In this document: positions 1 through 5,269 of the stretch, in pieces | Layout of the letters: each line of letters opens with the position of its first letter | Numbering within the stretch: the stretch's first letter is position 1 | Source: Clostridiales bacterium | GTDB lineage: Bacteria > Bacillota > Clostridia > Oscillospirales > Ruminococcaceae | Direction of reading: 5' to 3' | Assembly (NCBI GenBank): GCA_012799315.1 | Contig: JAAZLM010000162.1 | Span: 1-8,758, forward strand | Length of the DNA stretch: 8,758 bases | Program-made: the position numbers and the translations under genes | The notes under the pieces: generated by a model | What the model saw: the letters and a program-made list of their open reading frames with translations, nothing else | Databases searched by the model: none | What the model was told of the DNA's origin: nothing

Positions 1-45
1 ACAAGGATTTTCAGTCCTTTGCTCTACCGACTGAGCTACAGAGGC
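1..45 (-). tRNA. tRNA-Phe (GAA), 3' end cut by window edge
   Basis: Read on the minus strand, the sequence starts with acceptor strand GCCTCTG. A GCTC/GAGC D stem follows, then an AAGGA/TCCTT anticodon stem enclosing loop CTGAAAA, so the anticodon is GAA (Phe). The variable region, T arm and acceptor 3' strand lie outside the window. Only 3 nt separate it from tRNA-Asp, so the two are certainly on one transcript. It is the last visible gene of a Val-Asp-Phe cluster. Confidence 0.95.
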
Positions 46-48
46 AAA

Positions 49-125
49 TGGCGACCTGGATGGGACTCGAACCCACGACCTCTAGCGTGACAGGCTAGCA
101 TTCTAACCAGCTGAACTACCAGGCC
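49..125 (-). tRNA. tRNA-Asp (GTC)
   Basis: A complete 77-nt cloverleaf can be folded on the minus strand. Acceptor GGCCTGG pairs with CCAGGTC, with one G-U pair. The D stem is GTTC/GAAT, and anticodon stem CTAGC/GCTAG encloses loop CTGTCAC, giving anticodon GTC. T stem GTGGG/CCCAT holds loop TTCGAGT. The 3' CCA is encoded, as is common in Bacillota. It sits 5 nt after tRNA-Val and 3 nt before tRNA-Phe. Confidence 0.97.
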
Positions 126-130
126 AATTT

Positions 131-206
131 TGGTGGGAGCAATAGGGCTCGAACCTATGACCCCCTGCTTGTAAGGCAGGTGCTCTCCCAGCTGAGCTAT
201 GCTCCC
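131..206 (-). tRNA. tRNA-Val (TAC)
   Basis: A complete 76-nt cloverleaf can be folded on the minus strand. Acceptor GGGAGCA pairs with TGCTCCC, and the D stem is GCTC/GAGC. Anticodon stem CCTGC/GCAGG encloses loop CTTACAA, giving anticodon TAC. T stem ATAGG/CCTAT holds loop TTCGAGC. The 3' CCA is encoded. It is the first gene of the cluster, a few tens of bases downstream of the promoter at 240-268. Confidence 0.97.
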
Positions 207-239
207 TCACCAAGGCGCTATCTTGTAGCGACGAATTAT

Positions 240-268
240 ATTCTACTACATTTTTTGATATATGTCAA
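240..268 (-). promoter_or_regulatory. Vegetative (SigA-type) promoter of the tRNA cluster
   Basis: On the minus strand, a perfect -35 box TTGACA (263-268) is followed by exactly 17 bp and then TAGAAT (240-245), one mismatch from TATAAT. Transcription would start near 233, about 27 nt before tRNA-Val. A perfect TATAAT also lies at 235-240, but its 22-bp spacing makes it a poorer partner. The strength and position fit a stable-RNA promoter. The assignment rests on consensus match only. Confidence 0.8.
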
Positions 269-285
269 CACCTATTTTAACTTTT

Positions 286-315
286 TACTCAAAATAATTA
301 AAATTATTTTGAGTA
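286..315. repeat. Perfect 14-bp inverted repeat with 2-nt centre
   Basis: The arms TACTCAAAATAATT (286-299) and AATTATTTTGAGTA (302-315) are exact reverse complements around AA. Neither side is followed by a T run, so it does not look like an intrinsic terminator. It lies about 18 bp upstream of the tRNA -35 box and 130 bp upstream of the SigD-type -35. That position fits an operator or an A+T-rich upstream activating element, but no function can be assigned from sequence. Confidence 0.85.
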
Positions 316-444
316 TGTGCTTGCATACACATAAATTCCCATCAAATGACCGCCGAATGTCGAAATCCTATGTTAAAAAGACTTTATAGAATAAATCATA
401 TCACGAATCGGTACAACGCATTAAAAGAAAGTCTCCTTTTGTGC

Positions 445-471
445 TAACATTTTGAGGATACTTGCCGATAT
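445..471 (+). promoter_or_regulatory. SigD/FliA-type (sigma-28) promoter of flgM and the operon
   Basis: GCCGATAT at 464-471 is a perfect match to the Bacillus SigD -10 consensus. Exactly 15 bp upstream lies TAAC (445-448), a 3/4 match to the -35 TAAA. Transcription would start near 478, giving a short leader that carries the flgM ribosome binding site. A flagellar sigma promoter before flgM is the expected arrangement: the anti-sigma factor is made from a promoter its target recognises. Confidence 0.85.
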
Positions 472-500
472 ACATAATAAGCAGAATGTTTTATGTTTAA

Positions 501-507
501 AAGGAGG
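501..507 (+). promoter_or_regulatory. flgM ribosome binding site, sets start at 514
   Basis: AAGGAGG lies 6 nt upstream of ATG 514. Two in-frame ATGs at 493 and 508 lie before or directly against this site and could not use it. Confidence 0.85.
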
Positions 508-513
508 ATGGCG

Positions 514-810
514 ATGAATATAAAGAATGTCCCTAATATAGTTAATGCATATAAATCGAATAGCTTGCATAATCGTGCAAAAGTGTCGGACAAATGCCAA
601 AATAGAGCGGCCAATACTGATAAAATTGATTTTTCAAATAGCAGAATAGATATTGTAGAGAATGTAAAAACACCGATGGTAAAGAGTGTTGCTAGTGATG
701 CCTCACCAGAGAGGATCGAAGCATTGAGAAGATTAATTAATGCGGATAAATACTTCATACCTAGTCAAAGCATTGCTAGAGAAATTGTAGGAATGAATAT
801 TGAGGCATAA
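514..810 (+). CDS. flgM: Anti-sigma-28 factor FlgM
   Basis: Encodes a 98-residue protein that binds the flagellar sigma factor (SigD/FliA) in the cytoplasm. It keeps late flagellar genes off until it is exported through the completed hook-basal body. The family signature is at the C terminus. DKIDFSNSRIDI (about 36-47) fits the conserved stretch before the sigma-binding helices. RIEALRRLINADKYFI (about 67-82) and the following SQSIAREIV match the FlgM helices. The N-terminal third is polar and Asn-rich, as expected for the disordered part. Start 514 is chosen because AAGGAGG is 6 nt upstream. It is the first gene behind the SigD-type promoter, which implies negative autoregulation. The length matches the family (about 90-100 residues). 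Confidence 0.93.
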   Translation: MNIKNVPNIVNAYKSNSLHNRAKVSDKCQNRAANTDKIDFSNSRIDIVENVKTPMVKSVASDASPERIEALRRLINADKYFIPSQSIAREIVGMNIEA

Positions 811-836
811 GCAGATAGCAGGAGGAAGGTTATATC

Positions 837-1310
837 ATGGTGAAATTAGATGAAAAGAAGTGTACATTGATAATTGATTTCATGAGTGATTATATTGAGT
901 ATTACCGTGAGTTATTAGATTTTGAAAAGAAAAAGTTAACTCTTGTCACCCAAGATGATATTGATGGTTTAATTGCATCGATTAGCACGGAGCAAGCCCT
1001 AGTAATGCAGAGTGAATCACTAGAGAATAAAAGGTTGAAGTTATTCGACGAGCTAGGTATTGCTGGAATGACGTATAGGAATATTGCACAGAATTCACCG
1101 GATGAATTCAAAACTAAAATAGAAGAAGATGCAAAAGTTTTCAGCGCACTTGTGTTAGAAATTCAAAAATTAAATAAGGGCATCGAAACAATTATAAGCG
1201 AAAAATTTAAATTAATGGGGAAGAATAGCGATAAAGAAATTACCGCTTATACGGGCAAGGGAAAGAAAATATCGAATACGGGGAATTCATCGATAATTAA
1301 AGATATATAG
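837..1310 (+). CDS. flgN: FlgN-type export chaperone for FlgK and FlgL
   Basis: Encodes a 157-residue, charged, mostly helical protein with no signal peptide or membrane segment. FlgN proteins are cytoplasmic chaperones that keep the hook-filament junction proteins FlgK and FlgL export-competent. Here both clients follow directly downstream. Residues about 10-60 and 95-130 have the heptad-like hydrophobic spacing of the FlgN coiled-coil bundle. The C-terminal 20 residues are Gly/Ser/Asn-rich and probably disordered, where known FlgN proteins bind their clients. GGAGG at 821-825 precedes ATG 837 in a 26-nt gap after flgM. In B. subtilis the same slot holds yvyG (flgN). Sequence conservation in this family is low, so the call leans on position as well as on fold pattern. 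Confidence 0.85.
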   Translation: MVKLDEKKCTLIIDFMSDYIEYYRELLDFEKKKLTLVTQDDIDGLIASISTEQALVMQSESLENKRLKLFDELGIAGMTYRNIAQNSPDEFKTKIEEDAKVFSALVLEIQKLNKGIETIISEKFKLMGKNSDKEITAYTGKGKKISNTGNSSIIKDI

Positions 1311-1314
1311 GAGG
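1309..1314 (+). promoter_or_regulatory. flgK ribosome binding site, favours TTG start at 1322
   Basis: AGGAGG overlaps the flgN stop codon (1308-1310). It is only 1 nt from ATG 1316 but 7 nt from TTG 1322, which points to TTG as the functional start. Confidence 0.7.
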
Positions 1315-1321
1315 AATGAAT

Positions 1322-2842
1322 TTGAGACCAACTTTTTTAGGATTCGAAACAGCCAGGAAGGCGATCATGGCGTCACAAAAATCATTAGATATAGTGGGAC
1401 ATAATTTAGGGAATGTTAATACTAAGGGATATACTAGGCAAAGAGTTGACTTAGTTTCGATAGCGACACCGTCGGGCGGGCTACGTTATTCAGCAGCACG
1501 CACGGCATTAGCAGGGCAGGGAGTGCACACTCCCGGAGTTGCGCAAATCCGTGATCCATTCCTTGATAGGAGATTTAGGGAGCTGAATGCCTCCACAGAA
1601 GAACATCGCACTACATCGAATATTCTTGTCGATATTGAGAATGTAATTGGCAGCTTCGAAGATAAAGGATTGCATGATGTGTTGCTAGATTTTGAAGATA
1701 AGCTAAAAACATTCGCAACAGATGCGCCCGACAGAATCGAAATGGCGAATATCGCATTAACATCGGCGAAGAATGTGGCACAGATGTTGATCGATTATGA
1801 TAAGAAATTGACGCAAATTTACGATCAATCCGTATTTGAACTTGAGACGGCGGTTGGCGATGTAAATGCAATTATAGATAAGCTAGCATCACTTAATCAG
1901 CAAATTGTCAACGAATATATAGCAACTGGGGAGACGAGCCTTGGCAATACGGTAAATCCGTCATACGGGCCGAATGAATTGCTCGATGAGAGGAATCTCT
2001 TATTAGATGAGTTATCAACATATGGCGACATAAAAGTGTATAATAATGATGATGGCTCAATCAGGGTAGAAATGGCCGATGTCACCGTTGTCGACGGCAA
2101 GAAAACAACTAATCTATCGATGAAAAAGGAGCAAGCGACCGGTGCGGTAGTTCTATCTTTTACCGACGGTAATCCAGCTAAATTCGGAGCAGGCGCCATT
2201 AAGGGCTATGTAGAAATGATTAACGGTAATGGCCCGTATGCGGAGAATAGTCAATCGGGCGAATACGGCATACCGTATTATAGAAGTGTTATAAATGAGT
2301 TCGCCGCAAGCTTTTCAGAGGCATTCAATAGGGCGAATGGTGCTGTTGATGCATCGGGGAATGTCGACTTCACATCATCTAGAGCGATGTTTGTTTCCTC
2401 CGATGGTGGGCCGATCACGGCAGCGAATATCAGAGTATCGTCAGCTTGGTCGAATGATCCGCTCATGATTGCACGGGATCCCATTACCGATGAAGGATCA
2501 CTTGATCCGGCGCAGCTATTACGCTTACGTCAGGTATTCGGCGAAAAAATTTACTTTGGCGCTAAGGGCGATTTCAACGGGACACTTGAAGAATACATAT
2601 CGTTTTATACAAATAGGCTCGGTCAACAAACATCATTTGTAATTGGGCAGTTTGAAGCATCGGGAACAATAACGAATTCGATACTAACATCACGTGATGC
2701 AGTCAGCGCCGTTTCATTGGAGGAAGAGGGAATTAATATGCTTAACTTCCAAAAATGGTTTAACGCATCGTCAAGACTGATGACGACACTCGATGAAGCA
2801 CTGGACACAATTATAAATTCAATGGGTCTAGTCGGTAGATAA
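1322..2842 (+). CDS. flgK: Flagellar hook-associated protein 1, FlgK
   Basis: Encodes a 506-residue hook-filament junction protein that assembles on the hook and is the first of the two adaptor rings below flagellin. The N terminus reads MRPTFLGFETARKA, and residues 27-39 contain the rod/hook signature GHNLGNVNTKGYT. The last 45 residues, from about SLEEEGINMLNFQKW to INSMGLVGR, are the conserved C-terminal helix that packs with the N terminus in the D0/D1 core. The central part is the variable D2 region. The length is typical (about 500-550). I prefer TTG 1322 over ATG 1316 because of the ribosome binding site spacing and because family members begin MR(P/S)TF; ATG would add two residues. 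FlgN upstream is its chaperone, and flgL follows 12 nt downstream. Confidence 0.96.
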   Translation: MRPTFLGFETARKAIMASQKSLDIVGHNLGNVNTKGYTRQRVDLVSIATPSGGLRYSAARTALAGQGVHTPGVAQIRDPFLDRRFRELNASTEEHRTTSNILVDIENVIGSFEDKGLHDVLLDFEDKLKTFATDAPDRIEMANIALTSAKNVAQMLIDYDKKLTQIYDQSVFELETAVGDVNAIIDKLASLNQQIVNEYIATGETSLGNTVNPSYGPNELLDERNLLLDELSTYGDIKVYNNDDGSIRVEMADVTVVDGKKTTNLSMKKEQATGAVVLSFTDGNPAKFGAGAIKGYVEMINGNGPYAENSQSGEYGIPYYRSVINEFAASFSEAFNRANGAVDASGNVDFTSSRAMFVSSDGGPITAANIRVSSAWSNDPLMIARDPITDEGSLDPAQLLRLRQVFGEKIYFGAKGDFNGTLEEYISFYTNRLGQQTSFVIGQFEASGTITNSILTSRDAVSAVSLEEEGINMLNFQKWFNASSRLMTTLDEALDTIINSMGLVGR

Positions 2843-2854
2843 TAGGAGGATAAA

Positions 2855-3847
2855 ATGAGAGTAACACAGAGTATGATGACTCGCCAATACATGAAAAATC
2901 TCAATACCAACATGAATGAGATGAATAAAATTAATAATAGAATCCTATCTAAGAGGAAGTTTTCAAAAGCATCCGAAGATCCAGTGAATGCCGCAAAAGC
3001 ACTGAATGTGCGTCGCAATCTTGAAAAGCTAAATACCTATGAAAGGAATTTAAAGACGGCGGACAGTATTTTATCAGCGTCGGAAACAATTATTATGAGC
3101 CTTAGCTCATTAACGCAGAATGTTAAGGAATCAACATTAGAGGCTGTAAATGGCACTAACTCACAGGACGAAGTTGATATTATCGCAAATCAGCTTTTTA
3201 ATTTTGCTGATGAAATGGTAAAGCAGCTTAATACCGAATTCGCAGGCAGGCAACTTTTCGGCGGTACAAACAATACGGAGCCACCATTTAAAATAGAGGA
3301 CGAGGGTGGGGAGAAGGTTCTATATTTCAACGGGGTAAAAATTGATGATGCTGCGGATCTATCGGATATACCGCATACAAAGGATATATATGTTGATGTT
3401 GGACTAGGAATTCAACTTGGCGCAGATGGTGAGGTTGATCCTCAAACAGCGCTCAAACTTTCCCTCAATGGGGCTGAGGCGACAGGATACGGGGTCGACG
3501 ATGATGGCGATCCGAAGAATGTTGTTTCACTCACATTATCGATCGTCAATTCGCTTAGGGCGGGGGACAAGGACAGGGCGCTTGCACTATCATCGAAATT
3601 AGATGAGGCGAATTCGGCACTTCTCATATCAATTGCCGATATCGGTAATAGAAGTGAGTATATTGAATTCAATCTGGAAAGAGTGAATTCAAATCGATTT
3701 AATCTGCTTTCGGAGCAGAATGATGCGGAATCAATTGATATGGCGGCAGAATTAATCAACTATGAAGTGTTGCAGCTTGCATATAACGCAACATTGCAAA
3801 TGGGCGCAACATTGATACCGCCATCAATATTCGATTATATAAGATAA
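2855..3847 (+). CDS. flgL: Flagellar hook-associated protein 3, FlgL
   Basis: Encodes a 330-residue flagellin-like junction protein that sits between FlgK and the filament. The N-terminal D0/D1 helix starts MRVTQSMMTRQYMKNL and contains SKASEDPVNAAKAL (about 37-50), the FlgL/flagellin SxDDPxxAA signature with SED in place of SDD. A conserved FAGRQLFGGTNNTEPPF stretch follows at about 129-145. The C-terminal helix, from about residue 290 to LIPPSIFDYIR, matches the flagellin C-terminal fold. Ribosome binding site AGGAGG (2844-2849) is 5 nt before ATG 2855, in a 12-nt gap after flgK. There is no signal peptide, in keeping with export through the flagellar type III system. Confidence 0.95.
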   Translation: MRVTQSMMTRQYMKNLNTNMNEMNKINNRILSKRKFSKASEDPVNAAKALNVRRNLEKLNTYERNLKTADSILSASETIIMSLSSLTQNVKESTLEAVNGTNSQDEVDIIANQLFNFADEMVKQLNTEFAGRQLFGGTNNTEPPFKIEDEGGEKVLYFNGVKIDDAADLSDIPHTKDIYVDVGLGIQLGADGEVDPQTALKLSLNGAEATGYGVDDDGDPKNVVSLTLSIVNSLRAGDKDRALALSSKLDEANSALLISIADIGNRSEYIEFNLERVNSNRFNLLSEQNDAESIDMAAELINYEVLQLAYNATLQMGATLIPPSIFDYIR

Positions 3848-3849
3848 TT

Positions 3850-3878
3850 TTGACTAGCTTTAGGTGAGGAGTTATAAT
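3850..3878 (+). promoter_or_regulatory. Possible vegetative (SigA-type) internal promoter
   Basis: TTGACT (3850-3855), a 17-bp spacer and a perfect TATAAT (3873-3878) match the vegetative consensus at 11 of 12 positions. They fall exactly in the 32-bp gap between flgL and the yviE-like gene. The -10 ends 1 nt before ATG 3880, so a transcript would start inside that gene. Such a transcript could serve fliW, csrA and later genes, but not the first start codon. This may be chance overlap with the ribosome binding site region. Confidence 0.5.
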
Positions 3879-3879
3879 A

Positions 3880-4500
3880 ATGGAACCAGTATTACAAATT
3901 ACAAGTATACCAATTTCAATAGAGATTTCAGTTAATCCTGCCTCATTCGAGCAAAAAGTCGATATGCCAAAGGCGACAATGAAGCGAAATCATGGTGGGT
4001 TAACAATTGAAGCCGAGCCTGTTCAAATACGCATCGATTCATTTAAGATGCGTGAAAGCATTGGGCAGAAGTCAGTGGATACTTTAATAAAAGAGAGTGC
4101 TGAAAAAGGAATCAAACTATCTTATGAGGGTGCCGCTAGAGTGGTGAGAGAGGGCCATGCCCTAGCCGAAATTCACAAGGGCAACACACCGGCATCGATA
4201 GCTAAATCTAGGGCAAAAATAGCAAGGCAAGTCAATACGGTAATGGAGTTCATTCCTAGCACGGGCCCCGATATTTCATGGAGTGATGGCAAATTGAATA
4301 TAAACTATTCGGTTGACGAATTAGAATTTGATTGGGACGTACAGTCAAGGGCGGATCTAGAATTCATACCGGCTAAAATAGAATTCATCATTAAGGAGAA
4401 GCCACGTGTCGAGATTGAATATATCGGTCGACCGCTCTATGTTCCACCGAGTGCCGATCCGGAATATGTCGAGCCGGCTAATTTAGATATTAAAGGATAG
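3880..4500 (+). CDS. yviE: YviE-like flagellar-cluster protein (DUF6470 type), function unknown
   Basis: Encodes a 206-residue soluble protein with no signal peptide or membrane segment. Its place between flgL and fliW matches B. subtilis yviE. The sequence pattern also fits that family as I recall it: a short N-terminal beta stretch (LQITSIPISIEIS), a Lys/Pro linker followed by LTIEAEPVQIRIDSF, a helical middle with EGAARVVREGHALAEI (about 83-98), and a Trp-containing ISWSDGKLNINYSV (132-145). The C-terminal tail is Tyr/Pro-rich (about 181-198). No biochemical role is established to my knowledge. Conserved linkage suggests a function in junction or filament assembly or in FliW-CsrA control, which is inference. 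GAGGAG (3866-3871) is 8 nt before ATG 3880. Confidence 0.8.
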   Translation: MEPVLQITSIPISIEISVNPASFEQKVDMPKATMKRNHGGLTIEAEPVQIRIDSFKMRESIGQKSVDTLIKESAEKGIKLSYEGAARVVREGHALAEIHKGNTPASIAKSRAKIARQVNTVMEFIPSTGPDISWSDGKLNINYSVDELEFDWDVQSRADLEFIPAKIEFIIKEKPRVEIEYIGRPLYVPPSADPEYVEPANLDIKG

Positions 4501-4501
4501 C

Positions 4502-4525
4502 ACATTGGCTAACAATGTTAGTTAA
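4502..4525 (+). other. Mutually exclusive hairpins in the yviE-fliW gap
   Basis: ACATTG (4502-4507) pairs perfectly with CAATGT (4513-4518) around a 5-nt loop. The overlapping segment 4505-4513 can instead pair with 4517-4525 over 9 bp, including two G-U pairs, around loop AAT. Neither is followed by a U tract. It is the only flagellar junction here, apart from fliS-fliT, with more than 35 nt between genes. A regulatory role is inference. Confidence 0.4.
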
Positions 4526-4563
4526 AGAAAACAATCGGGATTATGAGAAAGGTAAGTTGCATT

Positions 4564-5025
4564 ATGGTTAATAAGGACAGCAAGACATTCATCGTTAATA
4601 CTAGGGATTTTGGTGAGATTAAGGTAAATGAAACCGATATAATCACATTCCCAAACGGGCTATTTGCATTTGAAGATATGAAGGAATTCATATTAATCAC
4701 GCCGAAGGGGGAGGATGAATTCCCCATGTGGCTGCAATCCGTAGAATCTGCCGATCTATGCTTCATAGTTTTTGATCCGCAGAAGATATTCGATTCATTC
4801 AAGCCAAAATTAGATAAAAATACACTTTCTCTATTGCAAATTGATGATTTATCTAAGGCGAGATTCCTATCAATTGCCGTAATATACGATGATTATATCA
4901 AAACTACCATAAATCTAAAGAGCCCGATTGTAATAAATGTAGAGAAATTAATAGGTGCGCAGGTTATTCTTGATGAGTCATATCCATTCAAGCACCCACT
5001 CTTTTCAGAAGTGGAGGGCAAGTAA
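4564..5025 (+). CDS. fliW: Flagellar assembly factor and CsrA antagonist FliW
   Basis: Encodes a 153-residue cytoplasmic protein. In B. subtilis, FliW binds both flagellin and CsrA: when flagellin is exported, FliW is freed, sequesters CsrA and relieves repression of flagellin translation. Family features include FGEIKVNETDIITFPNGL (16-33), the acidic/aromatic FEDMKEF, and the C-terminal signature NLKSPIVINVEKLIGAQVIL (117-136) followed by SYPFKHPL. Start ATG 4564 has AAAGG (4548-4552) 11 nt upstream, and family members start close to the FGEI strand. ATG 4543 would add seven residues but lacks a clear ribosome binding site. Its stop codon touches the csrA start, implying translational coupling of the two partners. 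Confidence 0.93.
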   Translation: MVNKDSKTFIVNTRDFGEIKVNETDIITFPNGLFAFEDMKEFILITPKGEDEFPMWLQSVESADLCFIVFDPQKIFDSFKPKLDKNTLSLLQIDDLSKARFLSIAVIYDDYIKTTINLKSPIVINVEKLIGAQVILDESYPFKHPLFSEVEGK

Positions 5026-5253
5026 ATGTTAGTTGTAACTAGAAAAATTGATGAAAGCATTATAATTGCTGATAATATCGAAGTAACAGTGCTTGAAGTC
5101 ACTGGCGATAGGGTAAAGCTTGGGATATCCGCCCCACGTGATATTAAGATTATTAGAAATGAATTGCGTGATGCGCAGAAGTTGAACGAAGAAGCATCAA
5201 AAGCACCATCAAAGAATATATTATCGCAAATGCTGGATAGCAAAGATAAATAA
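5026..5253 (+). CDS. csrA: RNA-binding translational regulator CsrA
   Basis: Encodes a 75-residue dimeric regulator that binds GGA motifs in mRNA leaders, in Bacillus chiefly the flagellin (hag) leader. The protein begins MLVVTRKIDESI and contains GDRVKLGISAPRDI (27-40). RNA-contact residues Arg6 and Arg44 are present. Position 4 is Val rather than the usual Leu, and the usual Gly of the IGxD(I/V) turn is Ala15. Both are conservative changes. The tail after residue 47 is helical and charged, as in the 74-residue B. subtilis protein, where this region contributes to FliW binding. ATG 5026 directly follows the fliW stop, and ribosome binding site GGAGG (5013-5017) lies inside fliW. No flagellin gene follows; fliD starts 17 nt on. 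Confidence 0.95.
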   Translation: MLVVTRKIDESIIIADNIEVTVLEVTGDRVKLGISAPRDIKIIRNELRDAQKLNEEASKAPSKNILSQMLDSKDK

Positions 5254-5269
5254 AAAGGAAGGTGATACT

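Larger units (their letters stand above)
207..513. other. Divergent intergenic region between the tRNA cluster and the flagellar operon
   Basis: This gap holds the minus-strand tRNA promoter (240-268), a perfect inverted repeat (286-315) and the plus-strand SigD-type promoter (445-471) with the flgM leader. The middle part, roughly 330-440, shows no convincing gene. An open reading frame of 69 codons starting at 180 runs through it, but it begins inside tRNA-Val and has no ribosome binding site, so I do not call it. Confidence 0.8.

Noticed and set aside
346..374. Possible vegetative promoter ATGACC-17 bp-TATGTT upstream of flgM
   Set aside because: Only 8 of 12 consensus positions match; this level is common by chance in A+T-rich DNA.
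180..389. Plus-strand open reading frame of 69 codons
   Set aside because: It starts inside tRNA-Val on the opposite strand, has no ribosome binding site, and covers the tRNA promoter and the palindrome.
423..440. AAAAG/CTTTT dyad upstream of the SigD-type -35
   Set aside because: A 5-bp, mostly A-T stem with an 8-nt loop is too weak to call a terminator or operator.
501..510. AAGGAGGATG in the flgM leader as a CsrA-binding site
   Set aside because: The GGA motifs are part of an ordinary ribosome binding site also seen at other genes here, with no hairpin presenting GGA in a loop.
2623..3018. Minus-strand open reading frame of 131 codons across the flgK-flgL junction, as the longest of several antisense frames
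   Set aside because: It is antisense to two well-recognised genes and has no family resemblance; such frames are expected shadows of the codon use.
3635..3642. GCCGATAT inside flgL, a perfect SigD -10 match
   Set aside because: The bases 15 bp upstream read GGCA, with no resemblance to TAAA, and the octamer arises naturally from Ala-Asp-Ile codons.
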